Below, piece after piece: positions 17,603 through 27,101 of a DNA stretch of 64,000 nucleotides; positions within the stretch are counted from its first letter, which is position 1, and each line of letters opens with the position of its first letter. The translations under genes were made by a program, and so were the position numbers. The notes below the pieces were generated by a model. It was not told the DNA's origin, made no database searches, and saw only the letters and a list, made by a program, of their open reading frames with translations. Origin of the DNA: Actinopolymorpha alba DSM 45243 (GTDB taxonomy: Bacteria; Actinomycetota; Actinomycetes; Propionibacteriales; Actinopolymorphaceae); the NCBI RefSeq assembly GCF_000373925.1, contig NZ_KB892766.1, positions 179 to 64,178 on the forward strand, read 5' to 3'.

Positions 17603-17872
17603 ATGACCCAGCCCCCGTTGGGGACGAAGCTCAAGCTTAGTCGTGGCACGATCGATCACTCCAGGCTCGCCAGTTTGGCAGTCCTTCGGCTGCTGCCTGC
17701 GGAGCAGGGCATCAAGAGCAGAGGGGCGGAACTCCTTGTGGTGGTGGACAAGGAAGAGCAGGAGGTCCAAGTCAACGTCGGCGAGACGTTCCAGGTGCGC
17801 GACCAGGTGTGGCGGCTGGATTCGGTTGTGAATGAGGCGGAGTTCGCCGCGACGATCAGCCGCATTTACTGA
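17603..17872 (+). CDS. hypothetical 89-aa protein behind the calpain remnant
   Basis: An intact small soluble protein (MTQPPLGTKLKLSRGTIDHS...) with a predicted beta-rich C-terminal half: GAELLVVVDKEEQEVQVNVG, then ETFQVRDQVWRLDSVVN. GGAGGAAG lies a few bases before the ATG, so translation is well supported. I do not recognise the family with certainty. It follows the protease relic closely and was presumably its operon partner, possibly an inhibitor, immunity protein or substrate adaptor; that is inference from position only. Confidence 0.65.
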   Translation: MTQPPLGTKLKLSRGTIDHSRLASLAVLRLLPAEQGIKSRGAELLVVVDKEEQEVQVNVGETFQVRDQVWRLDSVVNEAEFAATISRIY

Positions 17873-17909
17873 CGTGAGTTCGGGGGAGATCCGCCTCGGA
17901 GTCTCGTCG

Positions 17910-17962
17910 AACCTTGAGTAGATGACCAGTTTCGCGGGAAAAGTGGGCATCTACTGAAGGTT
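17910..17962. repeat. GAGTAGATG hairpin (copy 2 of 3)
   Basis: AACCTTGAGTAGATG-CCA pairs with TGG-CATCTACT-AAGGTT around a loop of about 15 nt. It is closely similar to 1261-1312 and 27049-27101. Confidence 0.8.
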
Positions 17963-18033
17963 CGACGCGGCACTGCCTGGTTCTGCCCGCGATATGAGAC
18001 AAGGCCGGGATTTCTCGGCATCCGGATAGCCGA

Positions 18034-18156
18034 GGTGTACGCCATTTGAGACAGCCCGAACCCCACGCGCTAATTCCCCACCAGGCAAGGTGAATTCAGC
18101 GCGCTTCGTGGAAAGTTGCCACGTGAGGCGGCGACCTGTCTCGAATGGCATACACC
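18034..18156. repeat. second repeat module with inverted 19-bp ends
   Basis: GGTGTACGCCATTTGAGAC at 18034-18052 and GTCTCGAATGGCATACACC at 18138-18156 are mutual inverse repeats, pointing the opposite way to the ends of the 126-bp element. The right part (18079-18156, starting CACCAGG) is about three-quarters identical to 26762-26838. Upstream, ATATGAGACAAGGCCGGG at about 17992 recalls the end of the 126-bp element and its spacer. Confidence 0.7.
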
Positions 18157-18315
18157 CTGCCATCCGGATTCTGAGACGTGCGGGTCCTCGCCGCAGAGAT
18201 CGCAGACTTGTCCGAAAGATCGATACCCGCGCGGAGCACCTCCGGACAAGTCGCGCACGCACCCGCCGGCAGCCGAGCCGCCGTAGCCCGGCCTCCTCCA
18301 CGCAGCTCCACGCCC

Positions 18316-19005
18316 CTACGGCTCGAAGCGATAACCCATGCCGGGTTCGGTGATGAGGTGGCGCGGGTTCGCCGGATCGGGTTCGAGTTTGCGGCGCAGC
18401 TGCGCCATGTAGACGCGAAGGTAGTTGGTCTCGGTGGTGTAGCCGGGTCCCCACACCTCCTGCAGCAGTTGGCGTTGCCCGACGAGCCGGTTGGGTGCGC
18501 GTACCAACGTCTCCAGGAGGTGCCACTCGGTGGGGGTGAGGCGTACGTCCGTCCCGTCGCGGGTCACCCGCTTGGCGGCGAGGTCGACGGTGAACGCCTC
18601 CGTCGTGACGACGGGCTCGCCGTCCCCGCCGGGCTGGCCTCGGCGCACGGCCGCCCGGAGCCGGGCGAGGAGTTCGTCCATCCCGAACGGCTTGGTCACG
18701 TAGTCGTCGGCGCCCGCGTCGAGGGCGCTGACCTTCTCACCTGAGGAGTGCCGAGCGGACAGCACGATGATCGGGACCTGGCTCCAGCCGCGCAGCCCGC
18801 GGATGACGTCCATCCCGTCGATGTCGGGCAGTCCCAGGTCGAGTACGACGACCTCCGGACGGGCGCGGGCCGCGAGGTCCAGCGCGCTGCGACCGTCGGC
18901 GGCGACATCCACGGCGTACTGCCGGGCTCGTAGGTTGATCGCGAGGGCCCGGGCGAGTTGGGGTTCGTCCTCGACGACGAGGACCCGCACCGCGTGGCCG
19001 CTCAC
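18316..19005 (-). CDS. kdpE: KdpE response regulator
   Basis: An OmpR/PhoB-type regulator of 229 aa that should activate the kdp operon at low potassium. The receiver domain has VLVVEDEPQLARAL at the start, the phosphoacceptor Asp in VVVLDLGLPDIDG, and the conserved Lys in DDYVTKPF. The C-terminal winged helix carries RDGTDVRLTPTEWHLLETLV and EVWGPGYTTETNYLRVYMAQ. It overlaps kdpD by 4 bp (ATGA) and is the last gene of the kdp operon. Confidence 0.97.
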   Translation of the reverse strand: MSGHAVRVLVVEDEPQLARALAINLRARQYAVDVAADGRSALDLAARARPEVVVLDLGLPDIDGMDVIRGLRGWSQVPIIVLSARHSSGEKVSALDAGADDYVTKPFGMDELLARLRAAVRRGQPGGDGEPVVTTEAFTVDLAAKRVTRDGTDVRLTPTEWHLLETLVRAPNRLVGQRQLLQEVWGPGYTTETNYLRVYMAQLRRKLEPDPANPRHLITEPGMGYRFEP

Positions 19006-21542
19006 ATTGTCACCTCGGCTGGAACCTCCGCGAGTTGATCAGCACCAGGACCTGTCGCCGGCAGGGACAACACCATGGTGAGCCCGCCTCCCGGCGTGTC
19101 CTCCGCGGACAGCGAACCACCCACCGCCTCGGCGAAGCCGCGCGCGACCGCGAGGCCGAGCCCGACCCCGGTGCCGCCGGGAACGTCGCCGAGCCGCTGG
19201 AAGGGTTCGAAGATGCGATCCTTGTCGCTGTCGGGTACGCCGGGTCCGCGGTCGATGACCCGGATCTCCAACCGGTCGCGGAGGGCGCTGGCGGTGAGCA
19301 TGACCGGCGGGCCGGGCGGGTTGTGGCGTACGGCGTTCTCCACGACGTTGGCGACGGCGCGCTCGACCAGCCCAGGGTCGACGCGGACCGTGGGGAGTCC
19401 TTCGGGCAAGGTCACCTTGACAGTATCCGCGGGTACGCCGATCAGCGCGGCGGGCACAACCTCCTCGACACTCACGTCGCGCAGCAGCGGCGTGACGGCC
19501 TCGGCCTGGATCCGGCTCATGTCCAGCAGATTGGTGACGAGCCGGTCGAGACGGTCAGCGGACTCTTCAATGCCGGCGAGGAGTTCGGCGCGGTCATCCT
19601 CGGACAGCTCGACGTCGGTCTGGCGCAGGCTGCTCACCGCCGCCTTCACGCCGGCGAGGGGCGTGCGCAGGTCGTGGGAGACCGCGGCGAGCAGGGCGGT
19701 ACGGATGCGGTTGGCCTCGGCCAGCTTGCGTGCGCTGGCGGCCTGCTCGGCCAGCTTCTGGCGTTCGAGAACGACGGCGGTGTGACCGGCGAACGCCTCG
19801 AGCACCCGCCGGTCGGCGGCGGGGAGGACCCGGCCACGCAGGACGAGCATGTAGGTGTCACCCACCGCGGCGTCGACATCGGCCTCAGCCGGCCTGCTGG
19901 GTGGATCGGCGCCGACACTTCCGATGGCCTTCCATTCCTCGCTCTCGCCCTGGCGTTCGAGGAGCGCGACCGAGGTCATCCCGAAGGTCTCGCGGACGCG
20001 TTCGAGCAGGGCCTCCAGACCGTGCTCGCCGCGCAGCACACTGCCCGCGAGGGTCGACAGCGTCGCCGCCTCCGCGCGGGCGTGCGCGGCCTGGCTGGTA
20101 CGCCGGGCGGCGAGGTCGACGACGGACGCCACTGCCGCGGCCACCAGGACGAAGATCAGCAGGGCGAGCGCGCTTTCTGGATTCGCGATCGTCAGCGTGT
20201 GCAGCGGCGGCGTGAAGTAGTAGTTGAGCAGCAGCGACCCGAACAACGCCGACACCAGCGCCGGTAGGAGGCCGCCGACCAGGGCGTTGGCCACCGAGAG
20301 TGTGAGAAACAGCAGCATCTGCGTCGACTGGCTGGTGGAGTCCGGGAAGGTCGCGAGCAGGGCGGCCAGGGCTGGCGCGCCGAGCAGGGCCAGCAGCCAG
20401 CTCACCAGCAGCCGGCGGCTGCCGATCGTCCGCCGCAGCGTCGGCAGCCGGGCCGGAGCATGCTCGTGCGGAACGATGTGGACGTCGATCTCACCCGCGA
20501 GGCGCGGCAGGATGGTGCCCACGCCCGGCCGGATCAGGTGCTGCCAGCGGTTGCGGCTGCTGCTGCCGAGGACGAGTTGGGTGGCGTTCACCGCCCGGGC
20601 GAACTCCAGCAGCGCGTCGGGTACGTCGTCGCCCACGACCTGGTGGAAGGTCCCGCCCACGCTCTCGAGCACGGCGCGCTGCCGGGCCAGAGTCGTCGGT
20701 GAGGCGCCGGCGAGCCCGTCGGACCGGATGACGTGGACGGCGAGGAGCTCGCCACCGGCACCGCGGGCCGCGATCCGCGCCGCGCGCCGGATCACCGTGT
20801 CGCCCTCGGGGCCGCCGGTGATAGCCACGACCACCCGCTCGCGGGCCGGCCACTGGGCCTCGATGTCGTGGTCGGCGCGGTACTTCCGCAGGCCTTCGTC
20901 CACCCGGTCGGCCACCCAGAGCAGGGCGAGTTCGCGCAGGGCGGTCAGGTTGCCCGTACGGAAGTAGTTGCCAAGCGCCGCGTCGATCTTCTCCGGCGCG
21001 TAGACGTTGCCGTGTGCGAGCCGCCGCCGCAGCGCCTCCGGAGACATGTCGACCAGCTCGATCTGGTTGGCCCGGCGGACGACCTCGTCCGGGACGGTCT
21101 CGCGTTGCCTGACGCCGGTGATCGACTCCACGACATCGTTCAGTGACTCGAGGTGCTGGATGTTGACGGTGGTGATGACCCGGATGCCGGCGTCGAGGAG
21201 TTCCTCCACATCCTGCCAGCGCTTCTCGTTACGCGAACCCGGCACGTTGGTATGGGCGATCTCGTCGACGAGCACGACCTCGGGCCGGCGGCGCAGGATC
21301 GCGTCCACGTCCATCTCGGTGAACGTCTTGCCGCGGTAGTGGATCCGGCGTCGCGGGACATGCTCCAGACCCTCGGCCATCTGCTCGGTGAGCACCCGTC
21401 CATGGCATTCGACCAGCCCGATGACCACGTCGGTGCCCCGGTCAGCCCGCCGGTGCCCTTCGCCGAGCATGTCGTACGTCTTGCCGACACCAGGCGCGGC
21501 GCCGAGGTAGACGTGCAGCTTTCCACGCGCCATGCCTCCCAT
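19002..21542 (-). CDS. kdpD: KdpD sensor histidine kinase
   Basis: An 846-aa membrane sensor. The N-terminal KdpD domain (about 1-210) contains the P-loop YLGAAPGVGKTYDML. It is followed by a universal-stress-like domain (about 230-360), four membrane helices (about 375-480, DUF4118), a GAF-like region, the dimerisation H-box LLAAVSHDLRTPLAGVKAAV and the ATPase motifs VVENAVRHNPPG and GVGLGLAVARGF. It phosphorylates KdpE. The ATG at 21542 is used; MARGKLHVYLG from 21533 is an alternative, and the frame stays open upstream to 21602. It follows kdpC by 85 bp. Confidence 0.95.
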   Translation of the reverse strand: MGGMARGKLHVYLGAAPGVGKTYDMLGEGHRRADRGTDVVIGLVECHGRVLTEQMAEGLEHVPRRRIHYRGKTFTEMDVDAILRRRPEVVLVDEIAHTNVPGSRNEKRWQDVEELLDAGIRVITTVNIQHLESLNDVVESITGVRQRETVPDEVVRRANQIELVDMSPEALRRRLAHGNVYAPEKIDAALGNYFRTGNLTALRELALLWVADRVDEGLRKYRADHDIEAQWPARERVVVAITGGPEGDTVIRRAARIAARGAGGELLAVHVIRSDGLAGASPTTLARQRAVLESVGGTFHQVVGDDVPDALLEFARAVNATQLVLGSSSRNRWQHLIRPGVGTILPRLAGEIDVHIVPHEHAPARLPTLRRTIGSRRLLVSWLLALLGAPALAALLATFPDSTSQSTQMLLFLTLSVANALVGGLLPALVSALFGSLLLNYYFTPPLHTLTIANPESALALLIFVLVAAAVASVVDLAARRTSQAAHARAEAATLSTLAGSVLRGEHGLEALLERVRETFGMTSVALLERQGESEEWKAIGSVGADPPSRPAEADVDAAVGDTYMLVLRGRVLPAADRRVLEAFAGHTAVVLERQKLAEQAASARKLAEANRIRTALLAAVSHDLRTPLAGVKAAVSSLRQTDVELSEDDRAELLAGIEESADRLDRLVTNLLDMSRIQAEAVTPLLRDVSVEEVVPAALIGVPADTVKVTLPEGLPTVRVDPGLVERAVANVVENAVRHNPPGPPVMLTASALRDRLEIRVIDRGPGVPDSDKDRIFEPFQRLGDVPGGTGVGLGLAVARGFAEAVGGSLSAEDTPGGGLTMVLSLPATGPGADQLAEVPAEVTM

Positions 21543-21627
21543 TGTCCGCCCGGGGCGGCGGGGGTTCACGTTCCGCCCCGGGCGGCGGCCGGACCAGCTC
21601 ACTCCGTCCCGCTCAGCTGGTGCCGGT

Positions 21628-22227
21628 TCATCTGGTCCCGCTCAGTCGCGCCAGCGCGAGATTGAGCTCGACCACGTTGACGCCCGGCTCGCCGAGGAAG
21701 CCCAGCGAGGGGTGGTCGGTGTGCTGGGCCACGAGTGCCCGCACCTGCGCGGGGGAGAGCCCGTTGGCCCTGGCGACCCGATTGACCTGGATGTCCGCGT
21801 ACGCCGGGGAGATGTGCGGGTCGAGCCCGCTGGCGCTCGCCGTGACCGCGTCCGGGGGTACGGCGGACTCGGGCACGCCGTTCTGCCGGGCGACCTCAGC
21901 CTTGCGTTCCTTCACGAGCTTGACCAGCTCGGGGTTGGTGGGACCAAGGTTGCTCCCACCGCTGGCGAGCCCGTCGTACGGGGTGGTGGCGGTCGCTGAC
22001 GGCCGTGAGTGGAACCACCGGGTGCCGCTGAACTCCTGCCCGATCAGCTGGGAGCCGACCACCTGGCCGTTGCTGTGGATCAGCGAGCCGTTGGCCTGAT
22101 CACGGAAGCCGATCTGGCCGATCGCCCAGACGGCGAGGGGATAGATCAGGCCGAGGAGCACGGTCATGACGAGCAGGAAACGCAGGCCCGTGCCGAGTTG
22201 TCGCAGTAGTGCGGTCACGGCTGTCAT
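21628..22227 (-). CDS. kdpC: KdpC subunit of potassium-transporting ATPase
   Basis: A 199-aa subunit with a single N-terminal membrane helix ([20 protein letters not shown]) and an external domain including [19 protein letters not shown] and the conserved [20 protein letters not shown]. It stabilises ATP binding in the KdpFABC complex. The ATG at 22227 is chosen because it overlaps the kdpB stop by 4 bp (ATGA) and gives the family's normal N-terminus; the longer frame from 22314 lies inside kdpB. Confidence 0.96.
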   Translation of the reverse strand: MTAVTALLRQLGTGLRFLLVMTVLLGLIYPLAVWAIGQIGFRDQANGSLIHSNGQVVGSQLIGQEFSGTRWFHSRPSATATTPYDGLASGGSNLGPTNPELVKLVKERKAEVARQNGVPESAVPPDAVTASASGLDPHISPAYADIQVNRVARANGLSPAQVRALVAQHTDHPSLGFLGEPGVNVVELNLALARLSGTR

Positions 22228-24329
22228 CCAATTCCGGGAATATGCGAGATGAGCAGGTCGATGAGTTTGATGCCGATGAACGGCGCGATGATTCCGCCGA
22301 GGCCGTAGATCCACAGGTTGCGCCGCAGCATGGCCGAGGCGGAAGTCGGGCGATAGCGCACACCGCGCAGCGCAAGCGGAATCAGCGCGATGATGACCAG
22401 GGCGTTGAAAATGACCGCCGAGAGGATCGCGGATTCCGGTGTCGCGAGCCGCATGATGTTGAGGGCCCCGAGCCCGGGATAGACCGCCGCGAACATCGCC
22501 GGAATGATCGCGAAGTATTTCGCCACGTCGTTCGCGATGGAGAACGTCGTGAGCGCACCCCGGGTGATCAGCAACTGCTTGCCGATTTCGACGATCTCGA
22601 TGAGCTTGGTCGGGTTGGAGTCGAGGTCGACCATGTTGCCGGCTTCCTTCGCGGCCGGCGTTCCGGTGTTCATCGCGACGCCGACGTCGGCGGCGGCCAG
22701 CGCAGGTGCGTCGTTGGTGCCGTCGCCGGTCATCGCGATGAGCTTGCCGCCTTCTTGTTCCCGGCGGATGAGGGCCATCTTGTCTTCGGGTTTGGCCTCA
22801 GCAAGGAAGTCGTCCACGCCCGCCTCGTCCGCGATCGCCTTGGCGGTAAGCGGATTGTCGCCGGTGATCATGATCGTACGGATACCCATGGCGCGCAGGT
22901 CGTCGAAGCGATCGCGCAAGCCCTCCTTGACGATGTCCTTGAGGTGGATGACCCCGAGCACCTGGGCCTTACCGTCACGGCGTTCGGCCACCACCAGCGG
23001 CGTACCTCCCGTGCTCGAGATCTCGTCGACGACCTCGGCGGTGTCGCGCGGGATCGTGCCGTTGTGCCGTTGGACCCAGCGCGCGACGGCGCTCGCGGCT
23101 CCCTTGCGGATCTCGCGGCCGTCGGGTTGGTCTACGCCGCTCATCCGGGTCTCGGCAGTGAACGGAATGACCGACGCGCCGGTGAGTTCCCGGCCGCGCA
23201 GGTCGTACTTCTCCTTGGCGAGAACGACGATGGAACGTCCCTCGGGTGTCTCGTCGGCCAGGCTCGCCAGCTGCGCGGCGGCCGCAACGTCCTCTCGACG
23301 GCTGCCACCAACGGGGAGGAAATCGACCGCCTGGCGGGCGCCCAGGGTGATCGTGCCGGTCTTGTCCAGCAGGAGGGTCGACACGTCACCGGCGGCCTCG
23401 ACCGCCCGGCCGGACATCGCGAGTACGTTGCGCTGGACCAGGCGGTCCATCCCCGCGATCCCGATCGCGCTGAGCAGAGCGCCGATCGTCGTCGGGATCA
23501 GGCAGACCAGCAACGCGACCAGGACCACGACGCTTTGCTGCTGGCCGGAGTACCCCGCCATCGGCTGCAGCGTCACGACCGCGAGCAGGAAGATGATCGT
23601 GAGGCTGGCCAGCAGGATCGTGAGGGCGATCTCGTTGGGAGTCTTCTGCCGGCCGGCACCCTCGACGAGGGCGATCATCCGGTCGAGGAAGGTCTCGCCG
23701 GGTTCGCTGGTGATGCGTACGACGATCCGGTCGGAGAGCACCTTCGTGCCACCGGTCACGGCGCTGCGGTCACCACCGGACTCGCGGATGACCGGCGCCG
23801 ACTCGCCGGTGATCGCGGACTCGTCCACGCTGGCGATCCCGTCGATCACCTCGCCGTCACCCGGAATGAGGTCGCCGGCCTCGCAGATCACCACGTCGTC
23901 GACATGCAGTGAGGTCGCGGGGACGCGTTCCTCCTTGCCGTCCGGCCGCAGCAGCCGGGCCTCCGCCTCCGTCTTGGCGCGGCGCAGAGTGTCGGCCTGA
24001 GCCTTACCGCGCCCCTCGGCGACTGCCTCTGCCAGATTGGCGAACAGCACCGTGAGCCAGAGCCACACGACGATCAGCCAACCGAACAACGTCGACGTGG
24101 CGATTGTCAGGATGGTGGTGAGGACAGCACCTACCTCGACCACGAACATCACGGGCGACTTCACCATGCTGCGTGGATCAAGCTTGCGGAAGGCGTCCGG
24201 CAGCGAGCGGACCAGTTGCCGCGGGTCGAACAGACCTCCCGAGATGCGATGGGGCGCAACCGGTAGGGCGAGCGACTCAGGCGCCAGGTGAGGCCGGGTC
24301 GCTCCGGTCCGGGTGGGCGTGCGGGTCAC
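22224..24329 (-). CDS. kdpB: KdpB catalytic P-type ATPase subunit
   Basis: A 701-aa P-type ATPase that hydrolyses ATP to drive potassium uptake through KdpA. The phosphorylated Asp is in [12 protein letters not shown], the actuator loop TGES is in [18 protein letters not shown], and the hinge reads [20 protein letters not shown]. Membrane helices flank these domains. It overlaps kdpA and kdpC by 4 bp on either side, showing translational coupling. Length is typical (about 680-700 aa). Confidence 0.98.
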   Translation of the reverse strand: MTRTPTRTGATRPHLAPESLALPVAPHRISGGLFDPRQLVRSLPDAFRKLDPRSMVKSPVMFVVEVGAVLTTILTIATSTLFGWLIVVWLWLTVLFANLAEAVAEGRGKAQADTLRRAKTEAEARLLRPDGKEERVPATSLHVDDVVICEAGDLIPGDGEVIDGIASVDESAITGESAPVIRESGGDRSAVTGGTKVLSDRIVVRITSEPGETFLDRMIALVEGAGRQKTPNEIALTILLASLTIIFLLAVVTLQPMAGYSGQQQSVVVLVALLVCLIPTTIGALLSAIGIAGMDRLVQRNVLAMSGRAVEAAGDVSTLLLDKTGTITLGARQAVDFLPVGGSRREDVAAAAQLASLADETPEGRSIVVLAKEKYDLRGRELTGASVIPFTAETRMSGVDQPDGREIRKGAASAVARWVQRHNGTIPRDTAEVVDEISSTGGTPLVVAERRDGKAQVLGVIHLKDIVKEGLRDRFDDLRAMGIRTIMITGDNPLTAKAIADEAGVDDFLAEAKPEDKMALIRREQEGGKLIAMTGDGTNDAPALAAADVGVAMNTGTPAAKEAGNMVDLDSNPTKLIEIVEIGKQLLITRGALTTFSIANDVAKYFAIIPAMFAAVYPGLGALNIMRLATPESAILSAVIFNALVIIALIPLALRGVRYRPTSASAMLRRNLWIYGLGGIIAPFIGIKLIDLLISHIPGIG

Positions 24330-25987
24330 AGGAGTCCTTCCGCGATGGGTCCGAGCGCGAGTGCGGGAAAGAACGTCAGTCCGGCGACGATGATCGCGAC
24401 ACCGGCGAGCATGCCGACGAACAACGGTGATTGGGTGCGCAGCGTGCCGGCCGTCTCCGGCACCGGTTTCTGGCTGGCCAGCGAACCAGCCAGCGCGAGG
24501 ACGAGCACCATCGGTACGAAACGTCCGAAGAGCATCGCGAGCCCTAGTGCGGTGTTGTAGAACGGCGTGTTCGCACTGAGCCCCGCGAACGCCGAACCAT
24601 TGTTGTTGGACGCGGAGGTGAAGGCGTACAACACCTCGGAGAGGCCGTGCGGTCCGGGATTCAGGATCGACGAGCGACCAGCCGAAAGCGCAAGGGCGAG
24701 GCCGGCCCCCATGAGCACGAGCGCCGGTGTCGTCAGGATATAGAGGGAGACCAGCTTCATCTCCCGGGCGCCGATCTTCTTGCCGAGATATTCCGGCGTA
24801 CGACCGACCATCAGGCCGGCCACGAAGACCGCCACCACAGCAAGGATGAGCATGCCGTACAACCCCGAGCCGGTGCCGCCGGGCGCCACTTCACCGAGCA
24901 CCATGTCGAAGATCGTGATCCCACCGCCGAGTGCGGTGTACGACGAATGCATCGAGTTGACCGCCCCGGTCGAGGTGAGCGTGGTCGATACCGCGAACAA
25001 CGGCGACGACGAGACACCGAGCCTGGTTTCCTTTCCTTCCAGTGCGCCACCCGCCGCCTGGAGTGCGGCACCCGGGTGGGCGAACTCCACGGCGTACATC
25101 GCCACCACGGCACCGATCCAGATCACGCCCATGGCGGCGAGAATCGCGTAACCCTGCTTGAGGTTTCCGACCATCCGGCCGAAGGTCGCCGGCAGCGAGA
25201 ACGGAATGACAAGGAGCAGGAAGATCTCGAAGAGGTTGGTAAAACCGGTCGGGTTCTCGAACGGGTGCGCGGAGTTGGCGTTGAACGGCCCGCCGCCATT
25301 CGTGCCGAGATCCTTGATCGCCTCCTGCGAGGCGACGTTCCCGCCCGGCAGGTGTTGGGTGGCGCCGGCGAGGGTGTGCACCGTTGTCGGATCCGCGAGA
25401 TTCTGGATCACGCCGTTCGCGAGCAGGATGATCGCGGCGACGAACGAAAGCGGCAGCAGGATGCGAAGAGTCGTGCGGGTGAGATCAACCCAGAAGTTGC
25501 CGAGTTCCCGGGTCTTGCGCCGCGCGAAGCCGCGGACCAGCGCGATGGCGACCGCCATGCCGACCGCCGCGGACAGGAAGTTCTGGACGGTGAGCCCCGC
25601 CATCTGGGTGAGATAACTCATCGTCGACTCGCCGGAATACCACTGCCAGTTGGTGTTGGTGACGAACGACACCGCCGTGTTGAACGCGCCGTCCGGCGGG
25701 ACTGGCTTCATCCCGACTGACCACGGCAGGAATGACTGGAGGCGTTGCAGGAGATAGAGGAACAACACCGAAACAATGGAGAACGCCACCAGGCTGGCGG
25801 CGTAGATGGTCCAGCCTTGCTGGGACCGCGGATTCACGCGAACCGCGCGGTAAAGCCAGCGTTCGACCTTGAGATCCTTCTCGCTGGTGTAGACCCATGC
25901 CATGTAGTCGCCGAAGGGACGGTGTACGACGGCGAGCAGGGTGACCAGGACCGCGACCAGCAGGACGGCCGTAAGACCCGGACTCAT
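24326..25987 (-). CDS. kdpA: KdpA potassium-translocating subunit
   Basis: A 553-aa membrane protein of the potassium-channel-like superfamily that forms the selective pore. The selectivity-loop repeats are recognisable ([47 protein letters not shown]). About ten membrane helices are predicted. The start codon directly abuts the kdpF stop, and the end overlaps kdpB by 4 bp. Confidence 0.98.
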   Translation of the reverse strand: MSPGLTAVLLVAVLVTLLAVVHRPFGDYMAWVYTSEKDLKVERWLYRAVRVNPRSQQGWTIYAASLVAFSIVSVLFLYLLQRLQSFLPWSVGMKPVPPDGAFNTAVSFVTNTNWQWYSGESTMSYLTQMAGLTVQNFLSAAVGMAVAIALVRGFARRKTRELGNFWVDLTRTTLRILLPLSFVAAIILLANGVIQNLADPTTVHTLAGATQHLPGGNVASQEAIKDLGTNGGGPFNANSAHPFENPTGFTNLFEIFLLLVIPFSLPATFGRMVGNLKQGYAILAAMGVIWIGAVVAMYAVEFAHPGAALQAAGGALEGKETRLGVSSSPLFAVSTTLTSTGAVNSMHSSYTALGGGITIFDMVLGEVAPGGTGSGLYGMLILAVVAVFVAGLMVGRTPEYLGKKIGAREMKLVSLYILTTPALVLMGAGLALALSAGRSSILNPGPHGLSEVLYAFTSASNNNGSAFAGLSANTPFYNTALGLAMLFGRFVPMVLVLALAGSLASQKPVPETAGTLRTQSPLFVGMLAGVAIIVAGLTFFPALALGPIAEGLL

Positions 25988-26077
25988 CTAGAACCTTTCC
26001 GGATGGATGAGGGCGACGATCAGGTAAATGATCAGCAGCACGGCGAGCACCAGCCCGACGATGTTCTCGACGCTCAC
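25988..26077 (-). CDS. kdpF: KdpF small membrane subunit
   Basis: A 29-aa single-helix peptide (core VGLVLAVLLIIYLIVALIHP) starting at GTG. KdpF stabilises the KdpABC complex in the membrane. Its stop TAG touches the kdpA ATG, and its start overlaps the preceding 27-aa ORF in a GTGA arrangement. Position, size and sequence all fit. Confidence 0.93.
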   Translation of the reverse strand: MSVENIVGLVLAVLLIIYLIVALIHPERF

Positions 26078-26157
26078 AGCCGGGCCACCCCCCGCATGAC
26101 GGCGACGACGACGCCGAAGGCGACGATCGTCAGGAGGACGAAGATGACGTCGGCCAC
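26074..26157 (-). CDS. 27-aa hydrophobic peptide at the head of the kdp operon
   Basis: A GTG-started peptide (MADVIFVLLTIVAFGVVVAV then MRGVARL) with one membrane helix and a basic tail. GGAGTG lies 7 nt upstream, and its stop overlaps the kdpF start by GTGA. I recall similar MADxxFVxLTxxxF peptides before kdpF in streptomycetes, but could not check this. It may be an extra small subunit of the Kdp complex. It is the first gene of the operon. Confidence 0.75.
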   Translation of the reverse strand: MADVIFVLLTIVAFGVVVAVMRGVARL

Positions 26158-26389
26158 AATGGGTCACTCCTTAGCGAGACGGGCGGATGCCGCGGGTGAG
26201 GGTGATGGGTCGGATACGACGGACGGGTCGCCGTCTGTGGATCTTGATGCCCAGGCTTGGCACGTACCATGCGGCATGCCCGCTCTTCCCTTCTCGTCCC
26301 CGAAGTCATCAATTGATTTCTGGGGCAGACGTCACCGTCCGGCCCTGCGGTCGTTCCCAGTGAAGGGGAGAATGGGCGCGATATGTACC

Positions 26390-26433
26390 CCCGTTAGCAG
26401 CCCTCTAACGGGCCTCGCCGTGGTCTTAACGGG
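26390..26433 (-). promoter_or_regulatory. candidate operator upstream of kdp
   Basis: Read towards the operon, CCCGTTAA (26433-26426) and CCCGTTAG (26412-26405) are direct repeats spaced 21 bp apart. An inverted copy CTAACGGG follows (26397-26390). Direct repeats two helical turns apart suit an OmpR-type dimer such as KdpE. The site lies about 230 bp before the first operon codon. Confidence 0.45.
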
Positions 26434-26667
26434 CCCTTGACGCGGTCGAGATGCGCGGCTTTCGGTGGCACAGATTCAGCACAAGTTCCGACTCTTCTCA
26501 CCCGCCACGGATCAGACGGCCCGTAGGCCGCAAGCCGTCACGGTTGGCCCGCACCCGGACCCTGCGTCCGCCTCTGATAGTGGGCGGGCCTGTGCCGTCG
26601 AGGCAGGATGGCTCACACGCTCAACGATCTCGAGCTGAACGAGTTTGGTGGCTCTTGAGCTTGCCGA

Positions 26668-26713
26668 GTTGTCACAGGTTTCTCGGCTAAGAGACCGAGA
26701 AACCTGTGACAAC
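26668..26713. repeat. perfect 19-bp hairpin
   Basis: GTTGTCACAGGTTTCTCGG and CCGAGAAACCTGTGACAAC pair without mismatch around the 8-nt loop CTAAGAGA. There is no T-tract after either arm. It is the left border of the repeat island. Confidence 0.8.
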
Positions 26714-26761
26714 CCGCAGTGCGGATGTGAGGCCAGTTCGGGTTCTCCTGTGCCGAGCCGT

Positions 26762-26838
26762 CACCAGGAAAGGCGAATTCAGCGTGTTTCCTGGGGAGAT
26801 GCCGCGTGAGGTGGCGGCTGTCTCGAATGGCGTACACC
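26762..26838. repeat. second repeat module (copy in island 3)
   Basis: It starts CACCAGGAAAGGCGAATTCA, ends GTCTCGAATGGCGTACACC, and resembles 18079-18156. A 34-nt spacer with TATCGGATAGTGAGA separates it from the 124-bp element. The same end and spacer, reversed, follow the copy at 869-994. Confidence 0.7.
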
Positions 26839-26872
26839 CGGTTGTATCGGATAGTGAGAAGGCGGGCCTTTT

Positions 26873-26996
26873 GTCCCACATTGTGTACACCTTTGGTGGA
26901 CCTTACGCGGCAAGTCACCACCTCACTAGGCAAATTTGCCTTGCGTGGTGGGGAGATGCCCCGCCTCGCGCCACGAAGGTGTACACAATGTGAGAC
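26873..26996. repeat. 124-bp repeat with 19-bp terminal inverted repeats (copy 2)
   Basis: The ends GTCCCACATTGTGTACACC and GGTGTACACAATGTGAGAC differ from perfect inversion at one position. The body, including TTTGGTGGACCT, CACCTCACTAGGCAAATTTG and ATGCCCCGCCTCGC, is nearly the same as the reverse complement of 869-994. Confidence 0.8.
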
Positions 26997-27048
26997 AACG
27001 CCCGCCTTGTCCCACATCGTGCCCAGAGCCGAGGATGCCGCGGCGCGA

Positions 27049-27101
27049 AACCTTGAGTCGATGCCCAGTTCCCGCGCAAAAGTGGGCATCTACGCAAGGT
27101 T
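27049..27101. repeat. GAGTCGATGCCCA hairpin (copy 3 of 3)
   Basis: AACCTTGAGTCGATGCCCA pairs with TGGGCATCTACGCAAGGTT with minor mismatches. It is homologous to 1261-1312 and 17910-17962. Confidence 0.8.

Larger units (their letters stand above)
17873..18315. other. non-coding repeat island 2
   Basis: A 440-bp gap without a convincing gene. It contains the hairpin at 17910-17962 and the inverted module at 18034-18156. Further right, towards the kdpE stop, no structure beyond scattered short inverted repeats is seen. Confidence 0.6.

Noticed and set aside
26130-26312. 60-codon frame upstream of kdp
   Set aside because: Overlaps the 27-aa peptide in another frame and has skewed composition; leader DNA is more likely.
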